In this document: piece by piece, positions 8,253-17,813 of the stretch
How positions within the stretch are numbered: the first letter of the stretch is position 1
How the letters are laid out: the number at the start of each line of letters is the position of its first letter
DNA from: Fidelibacterota bacterium
GTDB lineage: Bacteria; Pseudomonadota; Alphaproteobacteria; Rhodospirillales; Rhodospirillaceae
Length of the DNA: 64,000 bases
Reading direction: 5' to 3'
NCBI GenBank assembly: GCA_947476065.1
Contig: CANJPG010000008.1
Span: 1 to 64,000, forward strand
The notes under the pieces: generated by a model
Told to the model about the DNA's origin: nothing
Database searches by the model: none
What the model saw: only the letters and a program-made list of their open reading frames with translations
Position numbers and translations under genes: made by a program

Positions 8253-8908
8253 TGGCCGAAGTTGAGCTCAATCCAGTCTTCAAGCCTGAGGTCATCGAGG
8301 CCGGACGGCTGCTGTTTGCCCAGGAAGGCACCTTCTTGCGCGGCGTGCTCAAGCTCGAGGAAATGCCCGATGCGGATATTCCCGAGATCACCTTTGCCGG
8401 GCGCTCCAATGTCGGCAAATCGAGCCTGATCAACGCGCTCACCGGGCGCAAGGCGCTGGCGCGCGTTTCGGTCACGCCGGGGCGCACCCAGGAAATCAAC
8501 TTCTTCCACCTGGCCCACCGGCTGATGCTGTCTGACTTGCCCGGCTATGGCTTCGCCCAGGCGCCCAAGGACAAAGTCGCCTCCTGGACCAATTTCATCA
8601 AACTCTACCTCAAGGGCCGCCCGACGCTGCGCCGCGCCCTGGTGCTGGTCGACAGCCGCCATGGTCTCAAAGAGGTCGACCGCACGATCATGAAGCTGAT
8701 GGACGATTCGGCCGTGAACTATCAGATCATCATGACCAAGGCAGATAAAGTGAAGCCGGGGCCGCTCATGGCCGCCCGGGAGGCCATCGCCCTGGAGCTC
8801 AAAGAGCATGTCGCCGCACACCCTGATATATTGGTAACCAGCGCTGCCGAGGGTTTTGGCCTCGCCGAGGTGCGAGCCGCCTTGTCAGAGATGGCCTTGC
8901 CAGAGTAG
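8252..8908 (+). CDS. engB: Ribosome biogenesis GTP-binding protein EngB (YihA/YsxC)
   Basis: A small essential GTPase that acts in assembly of the large ribosomal subunit. The product has 218 residues. G1 is [10 protein letters not shown], the switch I threonine lies in [11 protein letters not shown]3 is DLPGYGFA and G4 is TKADK. The C-terminal region IALELKEHV and the G5-like TSAAEGFGL complete the domain. The ATG at 8252 overlaps the yidC stop (TGATG), so translation is probably coupled, continuing the ribosome and membrane biogenesis operon that starts at rpmH. Confidence 0.97.
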   Translation: MAEVELNPVFKPEVIEAGRLLFAQEGTFLRGVLKLEEMPDADIPEITFAGRSNVGKSSLINALTGRKALARVSVTPGRTQEINFFHLAHRLMLSDLPGYGFAQAPKDKVASWTNFIKLYLKGRPTLRRALVLVDSRHGLKEVDRTIMKLMDDSAVNYQIIMTKADKVKPGPLMAAREAIALELKEHVAAHPDILVTSAAEGFGLAEVRAALSEMALPE

Positions 8909-8951
8909 GAAAAGTCACTCACCGTCCTTCACTCATTCGCCGAGAGATCAA

Positions 8952-9854
8952 GTGGCCGACAAGACCGACAACGACATCTGGCTCGAGAAAGCCGGCATCC
9001 TGGCCGAGGCGCTGCCGTTTATGCGCGAACACTCGGGCGAAACGGTCTGTGTGAAATACGGCGGCCACGCCATGGGCGACGAGAAAGTCGCTGACAGCTT
9101 TGCCCGCGACATCGTGCTGCTCAAGCAGGTAGGCATCAATCCCATCGTCGTACACGGCGGCGGCCCCCAGATCGGCGCCATGCTCGACCGCCTCAAGATC
9201 AAAAGCGAGTTCATCGACGGCCTGCGCGTCACCGACGCCGCCACGGTTGAAATCGTCGAGATGGTGCTGTCGGGCTCCATCAACAAGCAGATCGTGTCCG
9301 CCATCAACAAGGCCGGCGGCTTCGCGGTCGGCATGTCGGGCAAGGACGGCAATCTGATCAAGGCGCGGAAATTGCGCCGCTCGAAGAAAGACCCGGGCTC
9401 GAACATCGAAAAAATCCTCGACCTGGGTTTTGTCGGCGAGCCGGCCGAGATCAATCCGCATATTCTCGATACCTTCGAAGAATCCGACATCATCCCGGTC
9501 ATCGCCCCCATCGGCATCGGTCCGAACGGCGAAACCTTCAACATCAACGCCGACACCGTCGCCGGCGCCATCGCCGGCGCGGCGGGGGCTGCGCGTCTGT
9601 TGATGCTCACCGACGTGGCGGGAGTGCTGGATGATACCGGCCGCCTGATCAAGGAAATGACCGTCGAGCGCGCCAAGACCCTCATTCAGTCGGGCACCAT
9701 TTCCGGCGGGATGATCCCGAAGGTCGAGACCTGCCTGGAAGCGGTCGAGCTGGGCGTCGAGGGCGCCGTCATCATCGATGGCCGTGTGCCGCACGCGGTA
9801 TTGCTCGAGCTGTTCACGCCGTCGGGTGCGGGCACGCTGATCCGTGCCCGATAG
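8952..9854 (+). CDS. argB: Acetylglutamate kinase
   Basis: Phosphorylates N-acetyl-L-glutamate, the second step of arginine synthesis. It belongs to the amino acid kinase family, with [10 protein letters not shown] for the phosphate-binding loop, [10 protein letters not shown] near residue 70 and [11 protein letters not shown] in the nucleotide-binding half. The start is taken as GTG at 8952, giving 300 residues, the usual length. The long N-terminus with [16 protein letters not shown] is like the arginine-feedback-inhibited hexameric type, which is inference. The end overlaps the next gene by 11 bases. Confidence 0.97.
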   Translation: MADKTDNDIWLEKAGILAEALPFMREHSGETVCVKYGGHAMGDEKVADSFARDIVLLKQVGINPIVVHGGGPQIGAMLDRLKIKSEFIDGLRVTDAATVEIVEMVLSGSINKQIVSAINKAGGFAVGMSGKDGNLIKARKLRRSKKDPGSNIEKILDLGFVGEPAEINPHILDTFEESDIIPVIAPIGIGPNGETFNINADTVAGAIAGAAGAARLLMLTDVAGVLDDTGRLIKEMTVERAKTLIQSGTISGGMIPKVETCLEAVELGVEGAVIIDGRVPHAVLLELFTPSGAGTLIRAR

Positions 9855-10518
9855 GGCATTGAACCAGATCGAGGACTGGGTCTTCGATCTCGACAACACG
9901 CTTTACCCGGCCAGCGCACATCTGTTTCCGCAGATCGATAAACGCATGAAAGCGTTCATTGTCGATCTCTTGAGAATTCCGCCGGACGAGGCCTTCAAGC
10001 TCCAGAAGCACTACTACTGGACTTACGGCACCACCCTGCGCGGGCTGATGCTCAACCACCACATCGAACCCGATGATTTTTTAGACTACGTGCACGACAT
10101 CGACCATTCAGTGCTGGCGCCCGACCTGCGCCTGGATGCCGTGCTCGCGCGCCTGCCGGGCCGCAAATTCATCTACACCAACGGCTCCGAACGTCACGCG
10201 GTCAACGTCATTGAACGCTTGGGCATCACGCGGCATTTCGCGGGCATCTTCGATATCAAGGCCAGTAGCTACATTCCCAAGCCGGAACCGGCGCCTTACG
10301 GCGAACTCGTGGCGCGCCACGGCATTGCCCCGGCCCGGGCGATCATGTTTGAAGACATCCACCGTAATCTCAAGCCGGCGGCCGATCTCGGCATGACTAC
10401 GGTCTGGGTGCAACATCCGGAGAGCCCGGCCAGGGCGGACGAGGACACGAGCCACTGTCATTTCCTGACGGATGATCTGATCGCTTGGCTGGAAGAACGG
10501 GCCAAGGCGCGCGCCTAG
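9844..10518 (+). CDS. HAD-family hydrolase, pyrimidine 5'-nucleotidase type
   Basis: A soluble 224-residue HAD phosphatase. Motif I is FDLDNTLYP with the nucleophile Asp, motif II is IYTNGSERH, motif III is the lysine in YIPKPEP and motif IV is MFEDIHRNL. The helical cap between motifs I and II, including [14 protein letters not shown], matches the pyrimidine 5'-nucleotidase (SDT1/PHM8-like) subgroup often found beside argB in alphaproteobacteria. The substrate is probably a nucleoside monophosphate but is not proven by sequence. The GTG start overlaps the argB end, and the stop overlaps that of the convergent DUF2336 gene. Confidence 0.9.
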   Translation: MPDRALNQIEDWVFDLDNTLYPASAHLFPQIDKRMKAFIVDLLRIPPDEAFKLQKHYYWTYGTTLRGLMLNHHIEPDDFLDYVHDIDHSVLAPDLRLDAVLARLPGRKFIYTNGSERHAVNVIERLGITRHFAGIFDIKASSYIPKPEPAPYGELVARHGIAPARAIMFEDIHRNLKPAADLGMTTVWVQHPESPARADEDTSHCHFLTDDLIAWLEERAKARA

Positions 10519-11858
10519 CCGATCGGCGAGGCTTTGCCTTCGGCGATATCCTTGAACATCTCGAGCTGCCACTCGAGTTCGGCTTCGGTCGAGTCGAAGC
10601 CACCGCCGGCGCGCGGTTTTATCACGGCATCGGGCGTGACGCGCGCGACCTTCAGTTGCAGCTGTGCGGCATCCTCGGCGCTGAAATCGGCGGCCCAGGC
10701 GACCGCCAGCATGCCTTTGGCGCTGGCAGTGCGAATCACTTCTGCCACGGCGCCGGTCGGCAGATCGGCCAGACGCGCGAGCGCGCTTACGATCAGCGGC
10801 GTGACACCTTCGGCGGAGGCGTTGAGGACGTATTGCGGCGTCAATTTGCCGCTTTGCGCCAGCGCCTCGGTTTGCTTTTCGGCCAGCTTCAGCACTTCCG
10901 GATGCAGAATAGCCTCGCGGTCCTCGGGCGAGAGTCCCTTACCGTCGTCGCGGCGCAGCTTCTCGCGTACGATCTTGCCCAGGGCCGCCATGGTTTCGGC
11001 ATCGATGTCGGTGCGCGACGCCAGGGTCTGCAGCAGGGAGTCGGCGACGAACTCGGCGATGCGCAAGGCTGCGCGCGCATTCAGCATGGGGCGATGCACG
11101 AGAGGCTCGTGCCAGGTGCTTTGGCGGGGAGCTGCGTCGATGATCGCATCCAGGGTTTCTTCGCGGATTTGGGCGCTGGCATTCATCAGCAGGGCGGTGA
11201 TGGCCTTGACGTTGCCGGTACCGACGATGGCGTTGGACACCTCCTCGCCGACATTGATGCGCCGGGAGATGGCGGCGATCTGCGCGGTCATGGGGCTCGC
11301 CTGGATCACCGCCTGCAGGTCTTCGTCGGTCAGCACCGGCGAGAATTCGAGCACGGGAGACGCGACCGCCGTCTCGGCATCCATGGCCAATGCGAAAACA
11401 ATGTCGTGCGGCGCGTCGGGCAAGGTTTTCAGCGCCTCGGCCAGCGCCCGGCGCACGCGCGGCAGCTGGTCGCGCGCCAGCAGGCTCAACACTTGATGCA
11501 CCGACCGCCAGGCTTTGGTCTGCTGGTCCTGGCTGAGGCCTGGCACCAGACGTCCCACGCGGTCAGCAAGGTCTGTGCGCACGTCGCCGTCCGCATCGGA
11601 TGCCAGCACCAGCGAGGCCTTGACCGGCGTTGCCTGGTTAGTGGCAATGGCCCGGCGCACGGTGGTGTCGGGATCACGCGCGAGGAAATAAAGAATCTCG
11701 GGCTCTAGGTCGTCGCGGGCGGCCAGGGTGAGGCGCACGCCAGGATCCGGATGATCGAGCAGCGCGCGCGCCTGCTCATAAGTCACGCGCTGGCCGTTGA
11801 TGCCGAGCATATGAACCAGTCGGTCTTTGGACGGCGTGGTCATGGCATCGGGGCTCAT
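10515..11858 (-). CDS. DUF2336 domain protein (HEAT-like repeats)
   Basis: A 447-residue cytoplasmic protein made of repeated helical pairs. The N-terminal segment YEQARALLDHPDPGVRLTLA and the following LARDPDTTVRRAIA show HEAT-like repeat texture, and the whole fits the alphaproteobacterial DUF2336 family. Its function is not known. The start ATG overlaps the stop of the upstream diguanylate cyclase gene by four bases (ATGA), so the two are translated together, which suggests a shared signalling role. DUF2336 genes often lie next to GGDEF or two-component genes in this class, but no mechanism can be read from the sequence. Confidence 0.88.
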   Translation of the reverse strand: MSPDAMTTPSKDRLVHMLGINGQRVTYEQARALLDHPDPGVRLTLAARDDLEPEILYFLARDPDTTVRRAIATNQATPVKASLVLASDADGDVRTDLADRVGRLVPGLSQDQQTKAWRSVHQVLSLLARDQLPRVRRALAEALKTLPDAPHDIVFALAMDAETAVASPVLEFSPVLTDEDLQAVIQASPMTAQIAAISRRINVGEEVSNAIVGTGNVKAITALLMNASAQIREETLDAIIDAAPRQSTWHEPLVHRPMLNARAALRIAEFVADSLLQTLASRTDIDAETMAALGKIVREKLRRDDGKGLSPEDREAILHPEVLKLAEKQTEALAQSGKLTPQYVLNASAEGVTPLIVSALARLADLPTGAVAEVIRTASAKGMLAVAWAADFSAEDAAQLQLKVARVTPDAVIKPRAGGGFDSTEAELEWQLEMFKDIAEGKASPIG

Positions 11859-13609
11859 GGCGCGGCCTCGGCCGCCGCCTTGGGCGGCGCAGCGATGGTA
11901 TACGCGCCTTTGCCGCCGCGTTTGGCCTGATACATCGCAGCGTCGGCGCGCGCGAGTAGGCCGTCCAGGTCCTCATCGGCGGTCGGTTCCCAGGCGGCGA
12001 TGCCGATCGACATGCCGATGGGTTTGTCGACGGTGCCTGACAGATGGACTAGAGCCTTGATGCGCTCGAGGAACTGCGAGGCGCGGGTCTTGGCTATGGT
12101 GAGATCGGCGCCGTTCAGCCAGACGGCAAACTCGTCGCCGCCCAGGCGGGCGATGGCATCGGTCGGGCGCGTGTGCTGCACCAGGATGTCGCGAATCTGC
12201 ATCAACATGTCGTCGCCGGCCTGGTGGCCTCGCATATCGTTGACGGCCTTGAAGTTGTCGAGGTCGACATACATCAGAACGCCGCTGCCTCCGTCGCGCT
12301 TCAGGCGGCCCAGGAAGCGGCGCAACGCTTCCATAAAGGCGCCGCGGTTGAGCAGTCCTGTGAGCGCATCGGTGCGCGAGATGCGCAGTACGTGTTCATG
12401 ATGGGTGAATTGCTCGATGGTGATGCCGACCTGGTTGGCGATATCGCCGATGAGCAGGCGGTCGTCGTCGCTCCAGGTGCCGCGCTCCACGGGGCGCCAC
12501 AGCACCACGGCGCCGTTGGAATCGCCTTGATAGCGCGCGGGTGCGGCCAGGACCTGGCGCTCGCCCAGCAGAAGTTCCACGGCACCGGCTCCCCCAGCAA
12601 TGGTGCTGAGCACCGAGGCGGCCTGGGCCGGTTCAAGATCTCCGTAGCGCGCGGCCCATTGGAAGCCCGGCGTCGATCCAATCGCCGACGCCGTGCCGAC
12701 TTCAATCGGCATGCTGCGGAAGATGTGGCAATGCTCGGCGCCCAGCCCCTTGGCCAGGGCTTCGGCGGCAACGCCCAGCATGGCTTCGGGATCAACTTCG
12801 TCGCGGAAAGCGCGCACGATGCGCGTAAGCACGCGTTCGCGGTTCCGGACACGGGTGAGGGTGGCTTCGCGGTCGCGGGTTTCGGTGACATCGCGGCAGA
12901 CACCGCGCGCGCCCATCCATGTCCCATCCTTGGACATTAGCGGCATGGCCGAGACCACGACGCAGGCCGAGCGGCCGTCAGCGCGCCGCAGCCAGACTTC
13001 TTCGCTTTCGATGCGCCGGCGCGCGAGGAACGGCACCTCGCCGTTGACGATATGATCGCCGACCATCAGCGCCGCCGGCTCCAGCGCCATCAGGCCGTCG
13101 GCGCTGTAGCCCAGCGCGCCGCGCGGGGGCACGAAGGTGAAGCGCTGATCGGGCCCGGTTTCGAAGGCGAAGTCGGTCGAGATGTCGATAAAGTCTTTGT
13201 AGCGACGGCGGCTGTCGACCAGCGCCAGGCGCAAACTTGTATCCAGCGTCAGATCGCGCACGAACAGCAGCGTGCCGCGGCCCTGATCGAGGGGCACCAA
13301 TGTGACCTGAAGGTTTTGCAGACGCTCGGCCGCCCCCACGTCGACCATGTCGACCAGGGCGCGCTCGGCGATTCTGGATTTTGCCGCAGCGGCCACAAAG
13401 CGGGCGATATCTTCAGGCGCGAGGCGTGCAGCGAATTCCTTGGCTACCGGATTGGCCGGTTCGATCCGGCCATCGACGGTGACGCAAAAGACCGCTTCTT
13501 CATATCGCTGGAGGGCAGCCGCAGATACGCCCAGCGGCGAGGCCACCCCGGTCGTTTCCGATGCGGGAGATGGAGTTGACGGTGATGAACCGGCGCGATC
13601 GAGCGCCAT
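11855..13609 (-). CDS. PAS-PAS-GAF-GGDEF diguanylate cyclase
   Basis: A 584-residue cytoplasmic signalling protein without obvious membrane segments. A first PAS-like region lies at about 30-125, a clearer PAS domain at about 140-250 (FIDISTDFAFETGPDQRF to VCRDVTETRDRE), a GAF domain at about 255-405 and a GGDEF domain from about 415. The active-site loop is RLGGDEFAV at 488-496 and a perfect product-inhibition site RPTD lies at 481-484, five residues before GGDEF. The enzyme should therefore make cyclic di-GMP and be feedback inhibited. No EAL domain is present. It is coupled by a four-base overlap to the DUF2336 gene. Confidence 0.94.
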   Translation of the reverse strand: MALDRAGSSPSTPSPASETTGVASPLGVSAAALQRYEEAVFCVTVDGRIEPANPVAKEFAARLAPEDIARFVAAAAKSRIAERALVDMVDVGAAERLQNLQVTLVPLDQGRGTLLFVRDLTLDTSLRLALVDSRRRYKDFIDISTDFAFETGPDQRFTFVPPRGALGYSADGLMALEPAALMVGDHIVNGEVPFLARRRIESEEVWLRRADGRSACVVVSAMPLMSKDGTWMGARGVCRDVTETRDREATLTRVRNRERVLTRIVRAFRDEVDPEAMLGVAAEALAKGLGAEHCHIFRSMPIEVGTASAIGSTPGFQWAARYGDLEPAQAASVLSTIAGGAGAVELLLGERQVLAAPARYQGDSNGAVVLWRPVERGTWSDDDRLLIGDIANQVGITIEQFTHHEHVLRISRTDALTGLLNRGAFMEALRRFLGRLKRDGGSGVLMYVDLDNFKAVNDMRGHQAGDDMLMQIRDILVQHTRPTDAIARLGGDEFAVWLNGADLTIAKTRASQFLERIKALVHLSGTVDKPIGMSIGIAAWEPTADEDLDGLLARADAAMYQAKRGGKGAYTIAAPPKAAAEAAP

Positions 13610-13780
13610 AGTAAGCCCCCGCTCAAAATCAGCGGCCCTGTTCTGGAACCTCTGGTTGTTACCTCCACGGCGCCGGGGAGGTTTCGAGTAAAATTGATGT
13701 TACAGCGCTGGGCCGCGCTTGGCCAAGTATCCCTTTGCCGGTCCCCGCGCTGGTTTAGGTAACACCGCCGGCTCGCCCGG

Positions 13781-13808
13781 TTGACTCACCCCCTTAAGCG
13801 GCTATGTT
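13781..13808 (+). promoter_or_regulatory. Sigma-70-type promoter for dapD-dapE
   Basis: TTGACT at 13781-13786 and TATGTT at 13803-13808 are separated by 16 bases and lie 45 bases before the dapD start codon. The position and orientation fit the only plus-strand gene that follows. Confidence 0.6.
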
Positions 13809-13852
13809 CTGGCCCACATTTATGGAACCGGCGTCTAGGTCTGGAATATCAC

Positions 13853-14695
13853 ATGGAAATCAATAGCTTAGTGTCTTCGGTCGAGGCCGCGTGGGACGCT
13901 CGGGAGAGCCTTGGCCCGCAGAGCACGGGGGTTGCCCGCGATGCGGTGACCACCGCGCTCAACATGCTCGACTCCGGCACCCTCAGGGTCGCCGAAAAGA
14001 AAGACGGCGCTTGGACGGTAAACCAATGGCTGAAGAAGGCGGTACTGCTGTCCTTTCGCCTCAACGACATGACACCCATCACCGGCGCGCCGGACGGTGC
14101 ATCGTGGTGGGACAAGGTCCCGTCCAAATTCCACGGCTGGGGCGCGCCCGAGTTCAAGAAGGCCGGCTTTCGCGCCGTGCCAGGCAGCGTCGTGCGCCGT
14201 TCGGCCTACATCGCGCCCGGCGTCGTTCTGATGCCTAGCTTCGTCAACGTCGGCGCCTTCGTCGATACCGGCACCATGGTTGATACCTGGGCGACGGTCG
14301 GCAGTTGCGCCCAAATCGGCAAGAACGTGCACATCTCGGGCGGCACCGGCATCGGCGGCGTGCTCGAGCCGCTGCAGGCAGGCCCCGTCATCATCGAGGA
14401 CAACTGCTTTATCGGCGCGCGTTCGGAAGTCGCCGAGGGCGTGATCGTCGAGGAAGGCGCGGTGCTGTCCATGGGCGTGTTCATCGGCGCCTCGACCAAG
14501 ATCATCGACCGCAGCACCGGCGAAGTCTTCATGGGCCGCGTGCCCTCGCACAGCGTGGTCGTGCCGGGATCTCTGCCGGGCAAGGCCCTGCCCGACGGCT
14601 CGCCGGGTCCGGGCCTATCCTGCGCTGTCATCGTCAAGCGCGTCGATGCCAAGACCCGCTCTAAGGTTTCCATCAACGAATTGTTGCGCGACTAA
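13853..14695 (+). CDS. dapD: 2,3,4,5-tetrahydropyridine-2,6-dicarboxylate N-succinyltransferase
   Basis: Succinylates tetrahydrodipicolinate in the diaminopimelate/lysine pathway, using succinyl-CoA. The product has 280 residues. An N-terminal helical domain is followed by a left-handed beta-helix, seen as hexapeptide repeats from [20 protein letters not shown] through [16 protein letters not shown] and [19 protein letters not shown]. The start at 13853 is the ATG nearest the promoter and gives the normal length. dapE, two steps later in the same pathway, follows after 7 bases. Confidence 0.97.
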   Translation: MEINSLVSSVEAAWDARESLGPQSTGVARDAVTTALNMLDSGTLRVAEKKDGAWTVNQWLKKAVLLSFRLNDMTPITGAPDGASWWDKVPSKFHGWGAPEFKKAGFRAVPGSVVRRSAYIAPGVVLMPSFVNVGAFVDTGTMVDTWATVGSCAQIGKNVHISGGTGIGGVLEPLQAGPVIIEDNCFIGARSEVAEGVIVEEGAVLSMGVFIGASTKIIDRSTGEVFMGRVPSHSVVVPGSLPGKALPDGSPGPGLSCAVIVKRVDAKTRSKVSINELLRD

Positions 14696-14702
14696 GCCAG
14701 AC

Positions 14703-15857
14703 ATGAGTTCCGCTGCTCTCACCGATGCCCTTCCGCTTGCGCAAGCGCTGATCCAGCGCCCGAGCGTGACGCCCCGCGACGAGGGCGCTCTCGATGTATT
14801 GGAGACAGCCCTCAAGAGTCTTGGCTTTGTTTGCGAGCGTATGCGCTTCGAGGGCGGCGGCGACGCCATCGACAATCTCTATGCCCGCCTCGGTACCGCA
14901 TCTCCCAATTTCTGTTTTGCCGGACACACCGACGTCGTGCCCGTGGGCAACGGCTGGACGGTTGAACCTTTCGCAGGCCAAGTCATCGACGGCAATCTCT
15001 ATGGCCGGGGTGCGGCCGACATGAAAGGCGCCATCGCCGCTTTTGTGGCCGGCGTAGCGCGCTTCCTGAAAGACGGCAAACCCAAGGGCTCGATCAGCCT
15101 GTTGATCACCGGCGATGAAGAGGGCGATGCCGTCAACGGCACCGTGAAGATGCTCGAACGTCTGGCCGGGCGCGGAGAGACCCTTGATGTCTGCGTCGTC
15201 GGCGAACCCACCAATCCCACCAAGCTTGGCGAGATGATCAAGATCGGCCGGCGCGGCAGCCTGACGGCGAAATTGACGGTGCACGGCACGCAGGGCCATT
15301 CCGCTTATCCGCATCTGTCGGACAATCCCATCCCACGTTTGATGCAGATGCTGACCGCCATCACGGCCAAGCCTTTGGACGAGGGCACGGCCCATTTCCA
15401 GTCATCTACCCTGGCCCTGACCACCATCGATGTCGGCAACCCGGCGACCAATGTGACGCCGGCTGCCGCCCATGCGGGCTTCAACATCCGTTTCAACGAC
15501 CTGCATACCGGCGCCTCGCTCGGCACCTGGCTACGTGAGACCTTTGACGCCATCGCCAAGGATCACTACGACCTGGCGATCAAGATCTCGGGCGAGTCTT
15601 TCCTGACGCCCCCGGGCGGCCTCAGCGATCTGGTTGCCGATGCTGTGAAGGCGGTCACCGGCCTGACGCCGGAGCTGTCCACCACCGGCGGCACCTCCGA
15701 TGCGCGCTTCATCAAGAATGCCTGCCCGGTCTGCGAATTCGGCATGGTCGGGGTCAGCATGCATAAAGCCGACGAACATTGCGCCGTCGCCGACCTTGAG
15801 AACCTGAGCGCGATCTATCACAAGATTCTCGCGCGCTATTTCGGCGCCGCGGCGTGA
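14703..15857 (+). CDS. dapE: Succinyl-diaminopimelate desuccinylase
   Basis: A zinc peptidase-family enzyme that removes succinate from N-succinyl-LL-diaminopimelate, giving LL-DAP for lysine and peptidoglycan. The product has 384 residues. The metal-binding His is in [11 protein letters not shown], the bridging Asp in [12 protein letters not shown], the catalytic Glu in [10 protein letters not shown] and a further ligand in VVGEPT; the last ligand region is [10 protein letters not shown]. The lid domain lies between about 180 and 290. It is translated right after dapD. Confidence 0.97.
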   Translation: MSSAALTDALPLAQALIQRPSVTPRDEGALDVLETALKSLGFVCERMRFEGGGDAIDNLYARLGTASPNFCFAGHTDVVPVGNGWTVEPFAGQVIDGNLYGRGAADMKGAIAAFVAGVARFLKDGKPKGSISLLITGDEEGDAVNGTVKMLERLAGRGETLDVCVVGEPTNPTKLGEMIKIGRRGSLTAKLTVHGTQGHSAYPHLSDNPIPRLMQMLTAITAKPLDEGTAHFQSSTLALTTIDVGNPATNVTPAAAHAGFNIRFNDLHTGASLGTWLRETFDAIAKDHYDLAIKISGESFLTPPGGLSDLVADAVKAVTGLTPELSTTGGTSDARFIKNACPVCEFGMVGVSMHKADEHCAVADLENLSAIYHKILARYFGAAA

Positions 15858-15882
15858 TGTCCCCCCTTAAGAAGGGCCGCCG

Positions 15883-16446
15883 ATGATCTCCGCCCAGCAG
15901 GTGGCCGGCGCCCTCACCGGCCTCGGCAAACTCTATCGGTTTGATCACCAGGCCTGGGATGACTTCAACAAGACTCCGCAAGGGTTCTGGCAGGCTTTCA
16001 TTGTTGCCGTGCTGCTCGCACCCTTGGGTCTCGGCCACCGCTTGCTGCAGTTCAACGCCGAAACTCAAAGCCTCGACTTTGTGCCCTTCGCCATTGTCGA
16101 AGGACTGTCCTACATCGTCACCTGGGTGCTATTTCCTTTTGCGATGCTCTACATCGCGCGGCTGCTGAATCGCACACCGCGTTATTTCGCCTACATGGTG
16201 CCCTACATCTGGATGCAGCTGCCCATTGGCTTCTTGCTCTTCGCGGTCCAGTTGCTCACCGACACGCAGCTGCTGCCCATTGAGGTTCTGGAGGTCGTGA
16301 ACATGCTGGTGTTCATCGCCTTTGCCGTCTACGGCACCTACGTCGCCGGCATCGGCCTACAGGTGGCGACGGGAACCGCCCTCAGCCTGGTGGTGCTCGA
16401 CTACGTGCTGGGCCTTCTGGCCGACCAGATCATCTCGCAGATCTAG
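15883..16446 (+). CDS. Unrecognised membrane protein with about five helices
   Basis: A 187-residue protein with a short soluble N-terminus (to about residue 35) followed by about five hydrophobic helices, including IVAVLLAPLGLGH, YIVTWVLFPFAMLYIA, IGFLLFAVQLL, VVNMLVFIAFAVY and LSLVVLDYVLGLLA. The start is preceded by AAGAAGGG. I do not recognise a named family. It has some similarity in layout to Yip1-like membrane proteins, which is only an impression. It follows dapE by 25 bases and could be in that operon. Its stop codon overlaps that of the convergent truA. Confidence 0.7.
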   Translation: MISAQQVAGALTGLGKLYRFDHQAWDDFNKTPQGFWQAFIVAVLLAPLGLGHRLLQFNAETQSLDFVPFAIVEGLSYIVTWVLFPFAMLYIARLLNRTPRYFAYMVPYIWMQLPIGFLLFAVQLLTDTQLLPIEVLEVVNMLVFIAFAVYGTYVAGIGLQVATGTALSLVVLDYVLGLLADQIISQI

Positions 16447-17183
16447 GAGTATTTAACGTGCGTCAGATAGAGCCCTTCGGGTGGCGCCGTCGGGCCCGCG
16501 ATTGAACGGTCGCGGGCCTCCAGCACGCGCTTCACATCGGCCCGGGTCCATTTGCCGTCGCCGACAAACTTCAAGGTGCCGACGAAGTTGCGCACTTGGT
16601 GGTGCAGGAACGACCGGGCGCGCACCCGTATGGCGATCAGTTCGCCATCCTGCGTCACGGCGATCTCATCGAGTGTTTTGACCGGCGAATCCGCCTGGCA
16701 TTCGGCGGCGCGGAAACTTGAAAAGTCGTGCCGGCCCACAAGCGCCTGCGCCGCATCATGCATGGCGGAGGCATCCAGTGGGTTGGCCACCCACCAGGCG
16801 TGATTGATCTCGAGCACCGCCGGCGCGCGGCGATTGACAATGCGATAGACATAGCCGCGCTCGATGGCCGAGAACCGCGCATGGAAGTCATCACTGACTT
16901 TCTCGGCCTTCAACACGGCGATGGGATGCGGGCGCAAGTGCGCGTTCAAGGCATTGGCGACAACTTCGGCGCGATCGTCGCGCGGCAGATCCACGTGGGC
17001 CACCTGGCCCAAAGCATGCACACCAGCATCGGTGCGGCCGGCGCCCTGTACCAGCCCGTCGATCTGGCAATAGCCACGCACGGCGGCCTCGAGTGCGGCC
17101 TGCACCGAGAGCCCGTTGTCCTGGCGCTGCCAGCCGACAAAAGGCGTGCCGTCATATTCGATCGTCAGTTTGAAACGGGGCAT
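16443..17183 (-). CDS. truA: tRNA pseudouridine(38-40) synthase
   Basis: Makes pseudouridine at positions 38-40 of the tRNA anticodon arm. The product has 246 residues. The catalytic aspartate is in GAGRTDAGVHALGQ, the start LTIEYDGTPFVGWQRQ is typical, and the C-terminal FLHHQVRNFVGTL motif is intact. The start at 17183 was chosen over an upstream frame extension because it begins exactly at the conserved N-terminus. It is the last gene of a def-fmt-GNAT-truA run. Confidence 0.97.
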   Translation of the reverse strand: MPRFKLTIEYDGTPFVGWQRQDNGLSVQAALEAAVRGYCQIDGLVQGAGRTDAGVHALGQVAHVDLPRDDRAEVVANALNAHLRPHPIAVLKAEKVSDDFHARFSAIERGYVYRIVNRRAPAVLEINHAWWVANPLDASAMHDAAQALVGRHDFSSFRAAECQADSPVKTLDEIAVTQDGELIAIRVRARSFLHHQVRNFVGTLKFVGDGKWTRADVKRVLEARDRSIAGPTAPPEGLYLTHVKYS

Positions 17184-17193
17184 TTGGACTGGA

Positions 17194-17784
17194 TCAGACC
17201 ACTTCGCTGACCGCACGTCCGGCGGTTTGACCACCGTGGGCCGCCACCCAATCCTCCGACAGCATCGCCCAGCGTTCATGGTCGCGCCAAAGGCCGCCGA
17301 CCTTGAGGAAGGCTTTCGAAAAGCCCTCCTTCTGGAATCCCAGTCGTTGCACCAAAGCCAGCGAGGCCGCGTTGTCGGGCTGGATGTTGGCTTCCAGGCG
17401 GTGCATGTCGAGCATGGTGAAAGCCTGGTCGAGCACCAGGGCCAGAGCCTCGGTCATATAGCCGCGCCCGCCGTAGGCGCCCGCCGCGTAGTAGCCCAGC
17501 GACGCCGAGCGGAAGCCGCCCATGATCGGGTCGTTGATGTTGATCACCCCCACCAGCGAGTCATCTTCGCAGCGCCCGACGAAAAAGCCGTGGGCATAGC
17601 CGTTTTCCAGCCGATCGAGATAGGCGCGAAAATGCTTGAGGTCGATGGGCGGATAGACCCACGGACGGTGGTAGTTCATGCTGCCCGTGGTCAGCGTGAG
17701 GAAATCCTCCGCCGCATGCTTGGTGGGCGTGAACAGGTAGACCGCTTCGCCGCGCGAAATGGATTTTCGCCGCCGTCCGAACAT
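17194..17784 (-). CDS. GNAT acetyltransferase, RimJ/RimL type
   Basis: A 196-residue N-acetyltransferase of the GNAT fold. The acetyl-CoA binding region is GYYAAGAYGGRGYMTEAL, and the following helix plus strand contain HRLEANIQPDNAASLALVQRLGF, the usual signature of RimJ/RimL-type enzymes that acetylate ribosomal or other N-termini. The ATG at 17784 has AAGGGGAG upstream; frame extensions before it look non-coding. The target is unknown. Its position between fmt and truA, with def, suits a role around translation, which is inference. Confidence 0.88.
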   Translation of the reverse strand: MFGRRRKSISRGEAVYLFTPTKHAAEDFLTLTTGSMNYHRPWVYPPIDLKHFRAYLDRLENGYAHGFFVGRCEDDSLVGVININDPIMGGFRSASLGYYAAGAYGGRGYMTEALALVLDQAFTMLDMHRLEANIQPDNAASLALVQRLGFQKEGFSKAFLKVGGLWRDHERWAMLSEDWVAAHGGQTAGRAVSEVV

Positions 17785-17813
17785 ATGGCTCCCCTTGTCC
17801 TCTGCCCCGCAGT

